Shown: positions 8,745 through 16,418, numbered from the stretch's first letter. The stretch: 36,763 nt of DNA from a filamentous cyanobacterium CCP3 (GCA_003022385.1 PYGV01000019.1:1-36763); one strand, 5' to 3'. The notes: generated by a model not told the origin, from the sequence alone. Numbers and translations: made by a program.

Positions 8745-10340
8745 ATGCCAGGAGAACTTCGAGGCGACATTACCCGCGACACCTACAGCCCCCAAAAGCA
8801 GTTTCTGCGAGTGCTGATGCAGCAGGGCCGGGTGCAGGTCGACGCTGACTTTAACGAGCAGGTGTCTATTTTGCTGAACTACCTGCAAACGCTTGCCACT
8901 GATCTGATTGGCCCCTACGGTGTGCCTGCGATGGCTCCCGGCTTTGAGATTGGGCTGCAAACCGACAGCCCCAGCAACGGACTCTCAAATCTAACGATTG
9001 GCCCTGGCCGTTACTACCTGGAGGGACTGCTCTGCGAGAACCTTCCAGTGAGCGAGAACGGTGCCCCTATCACCTTTGAGAAGCAGCCCTATTTCTCCCC
9101 CCCAGCGAAGGCAAATCACCCCTATCCCGATCTTCCCTTCCTGGTTTACCTCGATGTTTGGGAACAACACATAGATCCCGTTCAAGACGGCGGTTCCCAT
9201 GGTCCTAGCATTCGTGAGGTAGCCCTGGGCGGCCCTGACACCGCTGCCCGTTCTAAAGTGATTTGGCAGGTGCGACACACCCAAAAACTCACCCCAAACT
9301 CCAATGATGATTTGCAGGAAATTTTTAACTCCGTGGTGCCTGCTCCCGTTCAAAATCCGCCCGATGGAGGCGTACCTGCCCCAGGAGAACCCAATGGGCA
9401 GCCAGGAGAGGAAGAAGCCTCCACATCAGATTCGCAGCTTGCAGAGTTAGTCAAGGCTGTGGCGGAGCATTTGAGAACCCAACCCCAAACTGGGCAGACG
9501 CTGCTCCATCGCTTAATCGGCCATACTGATAACGCGGTGCCCAGGCTCCGAGCCAGGGCCGCCCGAAACAGCACCTCTACTCCCCACGACCCCTGCACCG
9601 TCGCGCCCGACGCCCGCTACCGGGGGGCCGAAAACCAGCTTTACCGTGTTGAGATCCACACAGGCAGTGACAACGGCGCAAACCCCACCTTCAAGTGGTC
9701 ACGGGAAAACAGCGCCGTCGTCTTTCCCCTTGCCTCAGCCCCCGGCCAGGTGGTGACCCTGGAGCACCTGGGCTACGACAGCCGCTTTAGCCTCAAAGAG
9801 GGCGATTGGGTGGAGGTAATTGACGATGCCTACATCTATCGCAACGAGCCCAAGCCATTGCTCCAGGTGAAAAAAATCGATCTAATCACCCTTCAGGTGA
9901 CGCTGAGCGCACCGCCTGAGGGGGCAACGGGGAGCGATCGCAGTCTCCACCCCGCCCTGCGCCGCTGGGATCATCAGGCGGGTAACTCTGGTCTGGGCGG
10001 CAGTGTTCTGGCCTCCGACGGAACCATTCCCATTGCCGAAGACGATCGCTGGCAAACCCTAGAAAATGGTGTGCAAGTTCAGTTTCTACTCGGTACCTAC
10101 CGCCCCGGCGACTATTGGCTGATTCCGGCGCGCACTGCAACGGGTGATGTGGAATGGCCCCAGACCCGGCAGGACGGGAAATACGAGCCCCAGGCGCTAC
10201 CGCCCCATGGCGTGAAGCACTACTATGCCCCCCTGGCCCTGATTGCCAAAGATGAAAACGGCGACATTCAAGCTGTAGACTGCCGCCGTCAGTTCGCGCC
10301 GCTGCCCCCGGCTCCTGCTGATCCTGACCCCGAGGTTTAA
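8745..10340 (+). CDS. DUF6519-type protein of the tail-like operon, possibly truncated at its 3' end
   Basis: This 531-residue protein begins MPGELRGDITRDTYSPQKQFLRVLMQQGRVQVDADFNEQ, the characteristic opening of DUF6519 proteins that accompany baseplate and tail genes in contractile-injection clusters. AGGAG lies eight bases before the ATG. Further motifs seen are YYLEGLLCEN, YLDVWEQHI, NQLYRVEIHTGSDN with FKWSRENSAVVFPL, and HYYAPLALIAKDENGDIQAVDCRRQF near the end. The molecular role is not established; association with the particle is inferred from the operon. The protein ends in a low-complexity PAPADPDPEV tail, and IS256-type sequence starts within a few bases of the stop. The natural end may therefore have been replaced, because other members often continue beyond this point. 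Confidence 0.8.
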   Translation: MPGELRGDITRDTYSPQKQFLRVLMQQGRVQVDADFNEQVSILLNYLQTLATDLIGPYGVPAMAPGFEIGLQTDSPSNGLSNLTIGPGRYYLEGLLCENLPVSENGAPITFEKQPYFSPPAKANHPYPDLPFLVYLDVWEQHIDPVQDGGSHGPSIREVALGGPDTAARSKVIWQVRHTQKLTPNSNDDLQEIFNSVVPAPVQNPPDGGVPAPGEPNGQPGEEEASTSDSQLAELVKAVAEHLRTQPQTGQTLLHRLIGHTDNAVPRLRARAARNSTSTPHDPCTVAPDARYRGAENQLYRVEIHTGSDNGANPTFKWSRENSAVVFPLASAPGQVVTLEHLGYDSRFSLKEGDWVEVIDDAYIYRNEPKPLLQVKKIDLITLQVTLSAPPEGATGSDRSLHPALRRWDHQAGNSGLGGSVLASDGTIPIAEDDRWQTLENGVQVQFLLGTYRPGDYWLIPARTATGDVEWPQTRQDGKYEPQALPPHGVKHYYAPLALIAKDENGDIQAVDCRRQFAPLPPAPADPDPEV

Positions 10341-10800
10341 ATCGGTTCGAGACCGCAGCGGTAGCGGCGTCAAATTCAACTCTATGCTGCTGCCGCCGTC
10401 TTTGAAACGGGCCAGCAGCGTGGAGGAACTGCTGCCGTGGCTGTATCTCAAAGGCGTCTCAACAGCGGAGTATCCAGAAGCCGTCACCTGTTTGGTTAAA
10501 GACCGAGAGGGGTTGCTCACCTTCTTTGACTTCCCCGCTGAGCATTGGGCGCATATTCGCACCACCAATCCCATTGAGTCCACCTTTGCCACCGTGCGCC
10601 TCAGAACTGATAAGACCCAAGGCTGTGTCTCTAAGGACACCATCCTTGCCCTGGTCTTCAATCTGGTCGAGAGTGCTCAGAAAAGCTGGCTCAGAATTCG
10701 AGGCTCCAAATACCTCGCCGATGTGATTGAAGGAGTCCCATTCAAAGATGGCTGTCGAGCCGATGACAATAACGATTTGACTATTACAGATAAGCTAATG
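10336..10800 (+). pseudogene. IS256-family (mutator-type) transposase remnant with internal deletion
   Basis: The frame can be read from about 10342 (SVRDRSGSGVKFNS) through LLPPSLKRASSVEELLPWLYLKGVSTAEY, which is the N-terminal part of IS256-type transposases. It then passes directly into PEAVTCLVKDREGLLTFFDFPAEHWAHIRTTNPIESTFATVRLRT, which is their C-terminal part. The central DDE catalytic core is missing, so the fusion point near 10470 marks an in-frame internal deletion. The readable frame runs on to 10887, but the family homology stops near KDGC (about 10760) and the remainder is antisense to the beta-lactamase gene. TTTGACTATTACAG near 10776 resembles an element end, but no matching left end was found. 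The remnant cannot be active by itself. Confidence 0.8.
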
Positions 10801-11724
10801 CTATTTAGGATTTTCTTCCGCAGGCAATGCATCAATGGATTGCAAGATAGCTCGGGTAATTACTTCTCTTTTATAGAGGTCGTCTAGTCGGTTTGGCGTA
10901 TCGATATTGAGGGCGAAGAACACAGGGCCTGTGGGCCACTCGACCCATCCTACCCACCAGCCCCAGCGCCCTTCCCAGCCAGTTTTAGCCCGTAGAATCC
11001 AGTCACGCTCTGCTTCAACGATCATAATATCTTTGACTAATCGCTGGTGCTCAACCCTAAAAGGGAGCTCGTTCTGGTACAGCTTTTGTAGAAAATAAAC
11101 TTGCTCTTGTGCCGAGATAGCTAACGCTCCATTAATCCAATAAGCGCCTTCGCTAGTGCTTGGGTCTGCGTTTCCGTAATCAATTTGCGTCAGATACTCT
11201 CTTGCTTTGGCTTCTCCGATTTCGTCAGCAAACATTTCGTAAACCCAAACAGCTGAGTTTCGCATAGCTGAGCGCAACGTTTGATCCTGATTGTGTGGAG
11301 CGAAGTCCCTCTCCACACCATCCCACTCAAAAACTTGAAATTCATCCCGAACAACACCGGCATCGAGCGCAAAGAGAGAATGCGGAATCTTAAACGTTGA
11401 TGCTGGGGAATAAGCTCTATCAGCCCGTTCCTGGTTGTAGACCCACAACTGCTGAGCATCTCCGCGCTGATCGAATACCACGATGGTTCCTTGAGCCTCA
11501 GCGCCGTCAAAGAAACTGGCCCAATCTGGTCGCTCTTGCCTGTCTACACTGCCCAAAGACCTATCATCTACGGTGGTCGAATGACTTATCTGCGGTCGCT
11601 GCGCAATCTGTGAGATATGTAGTCTATTGCTAATAGATAGATCTGCTGAGATAGGTGAAGACAGCAATATTCCCATACTGCCTGCAACTAAAGAGCTAAA
11701 CAAAAGAAAACGAGGATTCATCAT
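10801..11724 (-). CDS. class D (OXA-type) beta-lactamase
   Basis: This 307-residue serine beta-lactamase is predicted to be exported: residues 1-27 form a signal peptide (short basic start, then FLLFSSLVAGSMGILLSS). All class D signatures are present: STFK at 109-112 (nucleophile S109 and the lysine that is carboxylated in the family), SAV at 157-159, YGN at 183-185, KTG at 247-249 and WW at 256-257. By family knowledge it hydrolyses beta-lactams in the periplasm; some relatives are penicillin-sensing domains, but those are fused to membrane sensors and this one is free-standing. It has no adjacent regulator of the BlaR type. The start at the first of two adjacent ATGs has no strong ribosome-binding site. 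Its 3' end faces the IS256 remnant. Activity and spectrum cannot be read from the sequence. Confidence 0.9.
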   Translation of the reverse strand: MMNPRFLLFSSLVAGSMGILLSSPISADLSISNRLHISQIAQRPQISHSTTVDDRSLGSVDRQERPDWASFFDGAEAQGTIVVFDQRGDAQQLWVYNQERADRAYSPASTFKIPHSLFALDAGVVRDEFQVFEWDGVERDFAPHNQDQTLRSAMRNSAVWVYEMFADEIGEAKAREYLTQIDYGNADPSTSEGAYWINGALAISAQEQVYFLQKLYQNELPFRVEHQRLVKDIMIVEAERDWILRAKTGWEGRWGWWVGWVEWPTGPVFFALNIDTPNRLDDLYKREVITRAILQSIDALPAEENPK

Positions 11725-11757
11725 GCCATTTTGCTGTGGTAAAAGTTTTCGTTCTAC

Positions 11758-11797
11758 GCCTAGGCGGCAGCGCTAGCGACACTGCTGCCGCCTAGGC
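11758..11797. repeat. perfect 14-bp inverted repeat (hairpin) downstream of the RidA-like gene
   Basis: The arms GCCTAGGCGGCAGC and GCTGCCGCCTAGGC flank a 12-base loop. The hairpin lies just after the RidA-like stop (11803) and before the beta-lactamase start. Neither side carries a U-tract, so a classical intrinsic terminator is doubtful; it could still end transcription, stabilise the mRNA or be a mobile palindrome. Confidence 0.6.
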
Positions 11798-11802
11798 AAA
11801 AC

Positions 11803-12204
11803 TCATGGAACAATTGCAGTCACGCGGATTTCAATTCGCATCGTTGGCAGCCCAAGCGCCGCAACGCCTACCTGGGTCCAAATTGGGGCATGGTTGGGCA
11901 TGTAATGGCGATATAGCCTGACCATCACATCGTTCACCTCTGGGGGCAACCCGCCAACATGGTAAGAATTGACATGGACAACGTGCTCCCAACCCGCCCC
12001 GGCAGTCGACAGGGTTCGCTCTACGTTCCGAAACGCCTGGGCAATCTCATCTGCGAGCGACTCGGGAATTTGCAGGTTGTCATCCCAACCACCTTGACCT
12101 GATGTCTCCACGCGATCGCCAATTTTTAGCGCTTGCGAGTAATGCAAGTTATTCAGCATGTATTCCCCATAGCCGGGGGTGACAAAAAAATCGGGCTTAT
12201 TCAT
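11803..12204 (-). CDS. RidA/YjgF-like family protein
   Basis: This is about 133 residues from the preferred start MNKPDFF at 12204, which has AGGA at a good distance; a longer frame begins at 12228. The sequence shows the Rid fold pattern: YSQALKIGDRVETSGQGGWD, IAQAFRNVERTLSTAGAGWEHVVHVNSYHVG and a C-terminal MRIEIRVTAIV in which the arginine corresponds to the conserved substrate-binding Arg of this superfamily. RidA proteins deaminate reactive enamine/imine intermediates, but many subfamilies do other things and the sequence does not decide which. It is the next gene downstream of the hydrolase on the same strand, about 140 bases away, and could be co-transcribed with it from the AraC-type promoter at 13234-13295. 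Confidence 0.8.
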   Translation of the reverse strand: MNKPDFFVTPGYGEYMLNNLHYSQALKIGDRVETSGQGGWDDNLQIPESLADEIAQAFRNVERTLSTAGAGWEHVVHVNSYHVGGLPPEVNDVMVRLYRHYMPNHAPIWTQVGVAALGLPTMRIEIRVTAIVP

Positions 12205-12347
12205 GGTATTCCTTTTTTGGGTAGCCACTAATTCCTTTGATCCAGGTGCTGAACGTTTAGCCTACGCCAGCCAGTCACCAGGCCCGGAACCGTGGATAGG
12301 TTGAATTCACAATTTTTTCACTAGTCAGAAATGCGGTAGATTACTGA

Positions 12348-13184
12348 CTATTTTTGCTGAAGAAAGGCCAGCAATATGGGATTGACCTGATCAGCGTGAG
12401 TCCAGGTGATGGCGTGCGGCCCGCCATGGATAATTTTAAGCTGACTGTTTTTAATCAGTTTCGGAAGTCTGGCGGCGGTGGATTCGAGTGGCAAAATGCG
12501 ATCGGCATCGCCATGAATAATTAGGGTAGGTATATCAATCCGGGGCAGATCATTGCGGAAATCGGTGAGCCAGGACGGGACACAATCCAACGTTCCTTTA
12601 GCAGACGCCCCGGCTGCCACATTCCAGCAGGCTTGAATGGCATAGTTGCTGATGCGTTCGCCCAGCAGCACATCCACATTAAAAAATTCTCTGAAAAATT
12701 CAGAAAAGTAAGCGGGACGGTCTTTAACAATCGCTGTCATAATGCCATCGAAAACGCTTTGGTCAACGCCTTCGGGATTATCAGCGGTCTTCAGCAGGAA
12801 GGGCGGCACTGGAGCCATCAGCACGGCTTTTTGCACCCGCTTTGAGCCATAGTTGCCAAGATAGCGTGTGACTTCGCCGGTTCCCATAGAAAAGCCGACC
12901 AGCACAGCATCATGCAAGTCAAGCTTGGTCATCAGCGTGTTCAAATCGGCTGCAAAGGTATCGTAGTCGTAGCCCACCGAGGGTTGGCTAGACGCACCAA
13001 ATCCTCGGCGATCGTAAGTAATCACTCGATACCCCGCATTTAACAGCACCAAGACCTGCTTTTCCCAGGAATGGCCGTTGAGGGGAAATCCATGAATGAG
13101 AACAATGGGTTGACCGGCCCCAAGATCTTCGTAATAGATATCGATGGTTGCAGAATTTTCTTGACCAACAGTCACGTAAGGCAT
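12348..13184 (-). CDS. alpha/beta hydrolase, cofactor-free haloperoxidase/esterase type
   Basis: This 278-residue cytoplasmic protein lacks a signal peptide. The oxyanion-hole motif HGFPLNGHSW occurs at 31-40, the nucleophile elbow GFSMG at 97-101 (S99), the acid D228 in HGDADR and the histidine H257 in GGPHAI. This matches the chloroperoxidase/arylesterase group (cofactor-free haloperoxidases), usually about 275 residues. AGGAGG at a good distance sets the start. It follows an araC gene on the same strand, and its promoter region contains two 13-mer direct repeats 21 bp apart upstream of TATACT. I infer control by that AraC protein. The natural substrate is unknown; haloperoxidase activity in this family is a side reaction of an ester- or perhydrolase. 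Confidence 0.88.
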   Translation of the reverse strand: MPYVTVGQENSATIDIYYEDLGAGQPIVLIHGFPLNGHSWEKQVLVLLNAGYRVITYDRRGFGASSQPSVGYDYDTFAADLNTLMTKLDLHDAVLVGFSMGTGEVTRYLGNYGSKRVQKAVLMAPVPPFLLKTADNPEGVDQSVFDGIMTAIVKDRPAYFSEFFREFFNVDVLLGERISNYAIQACWNVAAGASAKGTLDCVPSWLTDFRNDLPRIDIPTLIIHGDADRILPLESTAARLPKLIKNSQLKIIHGGPHAITWTHADQVNPILLAFLQQK

Positions 13185-13233
13185 ATTGACCTCCTAATGA
13201 ACATCGCAAAATGTTCTTATCTGATTTAACCGA

Positions 13234-13295
13234 AGTATAGTGAGTTTTAAGGCTCGGTTTCTTTCAGATTCTTAGGGTAAATTTTCAGATTCTTA
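13234..13295 (-). promoter_or_regulatory. AraC-type promoter with two 13-mer direct repeats (site 1)
   Basis: On the plus strand TTTCAGATTCTTA lies at 13262-13274 and again at 13283-13295, a 21-bp period (two helical turns). A -10-like TATACT (minus strand, 13239-13234) sits 22 bases downstream of the proximal repeat, while no good -35 is visible, as is usual for activator-dependent AraC promoters. It would drive the hydrolase at 13184. The same layout recurs at 24536-24597 and 21781-21841. Confidence 0.65.
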
Positions 13296-13300
13296 AGGTG

Positions 13301-14194
13301 TTAGCGAACCTGTTTCGGTGTTACTCCGGTGAGTCGCTTAAACTGTTGCGTCAGATGACTTTGACTGGAGAAGCCGACTTGTAGAGCGATGTCGGCGATC
13401 GCCAAATCTGTTCCCTTCAACATTACTTCTGCCCGTTCCACTCGCTGTTTAATCACATACTGATGCGGTGACATCCCTATTACTTTCTTAAACAAGCTGG
13501 CAAAGTAAGTTGGGCTGATATTAACGACGCCTGCCAGTTCAGTCAAGGATAAATCTCGATTTAAATGAGCGTGGATGTAATCGATCGCCTGCTGCAACTG
13601 AGCATGAGTTAAGCGGTTATTTGGTAATGCAATCGGTTTCGCCAGGGTCGAATAGCGTCGTAGTAAATGAATCACTAAAGCCTGAGTGAGTGATTCGATA
13701 TATAACTGTCCCATCATCCCGCCCGATTTCAGCTCGGCGAACATTAGCATGCCAATCTGATGAAGTTGCACATCTTGCTGACCAAAACAGGGCACGAGCT
13801 CAAACCGTTTTGAATCAACGTCAGAGACTTCAGCAACCTGTTGAATCAATTCCGGTTTTAAGCAAATGTGCAGCGGCGCACAAATGACATCACTCATATC
13901 GGGTGCTTGACACCAATAGCTCGGTTGTCCAGCTGGAACCAAAAGGCTGTCTCCTCGGTAGAGGGTTGATTCATATAGGCGATCGTCGCGGTTTTGAACT
14001 AAAGGGGCAGGATCTCCCGTGTGGAAGTAGAGCCAGTGATCGGCTAAAGCAGGGAGTTCCATATCAAACGCTGAAGCAGGGCTCTGACACTGCTCCACCA
14101 AAATGCCATTCCAGTTCATTTGGCGACTGGAGAACATCAGCGTTTTGTTCCACTGGCGGCTGAGTTCGAGCGAGTTGAGCGGGTTGCTGGCCAT
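13301..14194 (-). CDS. AraC-family transcriptional regulator, copy 1
   Basis: This regulator is about 297 residues from the start MASNPLNS (14194), which is shared with the paralogue at 25488; an upstream ATG at 14251 is possible. The N-terminal two thirds form a ligand-sensing/cupin-like half (WLYFHTGDP, GDSLLVPAGQPSYWC). The C-terminal 100 residues carry two helix-turn-helix units: AIDYIHAHLNRDLSLTELAGVVNISPTYFASLFKKVIGMSPHQYV, and LAIADIALQVGFSSQSHLTQQFKRLTGVTPKQVR. It is a DNA-binding activator/repressor in the cytoplasm; the ligand is unknown. The gene directly precedes the hydrolase, with paired 13-mer boxes between them. It is clearly homologous along its whole length to the regulator at 24601-25488 and to the broken copy at 23303. 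Confidence 0.92.
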   Translation of the reverse strand: MASNPLNSLELSRQWNKTLMFSSRQMNWNGILVEQCQSPASAFDMELPALADHWLYFHTGDPAPLVQNRDDRLYESTLYRGDSLLVPAGQPSYWCQAPDMSDVICAPLHICLKPELIQQVAEVSDVDSKRFELVPCFGQQDVQLHQIGMLMFAELKSGGMMGQLYIESLTQALVIHLLRRYSTLAKPIALPNNRLTHAQLQQAIDYIHAHLNRDLSLTELAGVVNISPTYFASLFKKVIGMSPHQYVIKQRVERAEVMLKGTDLAIADIALQVGFSSQSHLTQQFKRLTGVTPKQVR

Positions 14195-14251
14195 AGAGCT
14201 TGCTCTCACTGTTTTCTTGCAACTACAAAAATCAAAGGTTTTCCAAGTCAA

Positions 14252-14580
14252 CTATGGAACAAAAAAGCGTTTGCCAGTCAGGAAACCAAGATGGCAACAA
14301 AAAATACTAGACCATAGGCTAGCGATCAATACTTCTCTCATTAGACAGATTTTTTCAACTCAGTCAGGAGCCGATCATTTATCAAAATTTTTTCCGTCTA
14401 TTACCTCTAAGCCACCAATTTTATCAGCTTGTAATTGTAAATGAGGCTTCTAGCCACGTCTGCACCGCCCGAAGGCTAATGCACACCTTAGATACAATTT
14501 TCTTGCGCTTACCCTGGGAGAGATTTATTGTTCTCTGATATCTAAAATTCCCCTGTGCATACCCGATGAAATACTTGACC
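14252..14580. other. non-coding interval with decayed copy of a small ORF
   Basis: This interval matches the region upstream of the second araC gene. On the minus strand, 14446-14375 reads LQLQADKIGGLEVIDGKNFDK then stop, parallel to the end of the small protein at 25667 (VQADESDGIELADGNSSAE). The rest (14447-14580) shows no recognisable gene. It is best explained as the flank of a segmental duplication. Confidence 0.6.
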
Positions 14581-15195
14581 CTACCGGGGTTGATGACGCA
14601 ACAGCCGTTGCAGGCAAATTCCGGTAACGATGCCGTAGCTTAGCCAACCTGATCCATAGATCAATGCTGTCGAGAATGGTGCTGGCAGTAGCCCTGCCTG
14701 CAAAATGTATGAGACAGTTGAGCCACTTGCTCCTTCTAGTGCACCTCCTAAAGCGCTGACCAAAACCCACCAATGTGCTTTACGGAAAAATCGTCTCAAA
14801 ATCGGAAATTGAGCCGCACCAAAAATAGCCAGTACAATCGCCTGTGTGACCAACCTCATCCCAAAAACATGCCATATGCCCAGCGTGACTAGGAATGGAA
14901 TAAGCGGATCAAAAAGGGTTATGTAATAACCCACCAGCGCTAGCCCAAAAGTCCATCCCAGTGTGCTAACCACTATCCACCAAAAGGCTTTAGGAATGTA
15001 CTGGCGCAAAACGAGCCATTGGGCTGTGCCAATCAACAAACCTGTAAAAAATACGGTTGCTACAAGCTCAAAACCTGATGCTTCCAGTGCTCCGACGATC
15101 GCCCCCGCAATTGTAGTAGCCAATGTCCACCAGAGCCACAGGCGAGGCGCGATCGCCAACTGTCGTGTTTCATCGTGCCATTCACGCTGCACCAT
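14581..15195 (-). CDS. polytopic membrane protein with internal repeat
   Basis: The family is not recognised by name. The start MVQREWH at 15195 is preferred because GGTGAG precedes it; a longer frame starts at 15228. About six hydrophobic segments are visible (for example LWWTLATTIAGAIVGAL, FGLALVGYYITLF and LVTQAIVLAIFGAA). Two stretches repeat one another: GTAQWLVLRQYIPKAFWWIV followed by VSTLGW, and GAAQFPILRRFFRKAHWWVL followed by VSALGG. This points to an ancient internal duplication, as seen in other small cyanobacterial membrane proteins with an AQ..LR..WW signature. It lies on the same strand as its neighbours but is separated from araC copy 1 by 329 bases and from the SDR gene by 69. 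The function is unknown. Confidence 0.65.
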   Translation of the reverse strand: MVQREWHDETRQLAIAPRLWLWWTLATTIAGAIVGALEASGFELVATVFFTGLLIGTAQWLVLRQYIPKAFWWIVVSTLGWTFGLALVGYYITLFDPLIPFLVTLGIWHVFGMRLVTQAIVLAIFGAAQFPILRRFFRKAHWWVLVSALGGALEGASGSTVSYILQAGLLPAPFSTALIYGSGWLSYGIVTGICLQRLLRHQPR

Positions 15196-15264
15196 AATGC
15201 TCACCCCAGAGTTGCACTTCAACTCCATATCTGTACTATTCGACCTAGGCTGATTGGGTTGCGT

Positions 15265-16128
15265 CTAGCCAAACATTGCTGCGTAGTCACAGGCGAATGT
15301 CTTAAAACTGAGCGGCTCTTTACCAATTGCGTCCTGTATATCAGACGAAACCGCTGCTGCCTCATTGCGTCGGTAGTGCGCGTAATCCTCAATCAGCCCG
15401 TCTGTTTGCCAAGCTGGCATTCCAAGGTTGAGCAGTTGATCGCGCATTGCTTCAGATGGAATATCGACGAATGCAATCTGACGATTGAGCGTAGCCGAGA
15501 GTTGTTCTGCCATCTCAGCATGAGCCAATGCCTGTGGTCCGGTGAGGTTGTAAATCTTTCCCTCATGCCCTGTTTCTGTTAGAGCAACTACTGCAACGTC
15601 TGCAATATCGCGCACGTCTACCACGCTGACCTTTGCATCGCCGATCGCTGCATAAAAGGCGTTTTGGCTCGTGATTGTCGATCTAAAGCTTAATAAGCCC
15701 TGCATAAAGAGGTTGGGACGCAGAAACGTGTACGTCATTCCTGAGGCTTGAATTGCCGCTTCGACGGCGGCATGGTAACGCAAAAAGCGCACAGGCGAAT
15801 GGGCATCGGCGGCAAATTGCGATAGTTTGACGATATGCTTGACACCACTCTGACGAGCCGCATCAATGAACGCGAGTTGTTGCGCTTCTGCATGTTCTGT
15901 AGAGTTTGTTAAGAGAAAGGCACGGTCTACTTCAGTCAGCGCCTCCAACAGCGTCTCAGGGTGATCAAAGTTCCCCTCCACCACGTCAACATTCGGGAGT
16001 GCAATCTCCTTTGCTCGATCATAGTTACGAACCATGGCGCGGACTGGCACGTTCTGCGCTGCGAGTCGCTTGACAATCTCTGTACCGTTGCTCCCAGTTG
16101 CGCCAGTGACTAAAATCTTCCGGTTCAT
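15265..16128 (-). CDS. NmrA/QorB-like NAD(P)-binding oxidoreductase
   Basis: This is about 287 residues from MNRKILVTGATGSNG. AGGAGG six bases before this ATG sets the start at 16128 rather than at the upstream ATG at 16212. It has an atypical short-chain dehydrogenase fold: the GATGSNG dinucleotide loop is near residue 8, AMVRNYDRA follows the second strand (Arg suggests NADPH preference), and HIVKLSQFAADA and FLRPNLFMQGLL match the NmrA/QorB group. That group includes quinone or flavonoid reductases and redox-sensing transcription cofactors that lack the catalytic tyrosine. The substrate is not inferable. It is a single gene with its own strong ribosome-binding site; the interval upstream holds a repeat. 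Confidence 0.85.
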   Translation of the reverse strand: MNRKILVTGATGSNGTEIVKRLAAQNVPVRAMVRNYDRAKEIALPNVDVVEGNFDHPETLLEALTEVDRAFLLTNSTEHAEAQQLAFIDAARQSGVKHIVKLSQFAADAHSPVRFLRYHAAVEAAIQASGMTYTFLRPNLFMQGLLSFRSTITSQNAFYAAIGDAKVSVVDVRDIADVAVVALTETGHEGKIYNLTGPQALAHAEMAEQLSATLNRQIAFVDIPSEAMRDQLLNLGMPAWQTDGLIEDYAHYRRNEAAAVSSDIQDAIGKEPLSFKTFACDYAAMFG

Positions 16129-16181
16129 TGGAAACCTCCTGATGAGTGTGTTGTAGTCTGATTGACTGACAAAAGTTCTGC

Positions 16182-16285
16182 TGTAGGTTGGTGTAGAGCG
16201 CAGCGTTCGCAAAGCGTCTCCAGATGAGAAAACCCAACACCAGTAACCGTCTTGTTGGGTTACGCTGGCGCTAACCCAACCTACA
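16182..16285. repeat. nested inverted repeat, MITE-like
   Basis: The outer arms TGTAGGTTGG (16182-16191) and CCAACCTACA (16276-16285) enclose an inner hairpin of GTTGGGTTA (16254-16262) and TAACCCAAC (16272-16280). CGCAGCGTTCGCAAAGCGTCTC, split here as CGCAGCGTTC plus GCAAAGCGTCTC (16199-16220), resembles a common cyanobacterial short repeat. The 'gttgggtt...aacccaacctac' type is a frequent interspersed palindrome in cyanobacteria. The rest of the gap to 16418 shows nothing recognisable. Confidence 0.6.
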
Positions 16286-16418
16286 ACAGCTTAAAGGTTT
16301 CAAGGGTTTTGTCAGGCAACTAGGTACTGTAGTAAGCCTTGACTAAAAAAGCAATGCCTCAAGGACTCGAATTAACGTTTTGTACAGGCATATTGCTCGG
16401 CATCATCCGATTTTGACC

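Noticed and set aside
10384-10887. Intact 167-residue transposase gene
   Set aside because: The catalytic core is missing and the last 40 codons are antisense to the beta-lactamase gene, so it is a remnant.
16351-16416. Twenty-codon plus-strand frame beginning MPQGLELTF
   Set aside because: It has no ribosome-binding site and no supporting context; it may be chance or a tiny relic.
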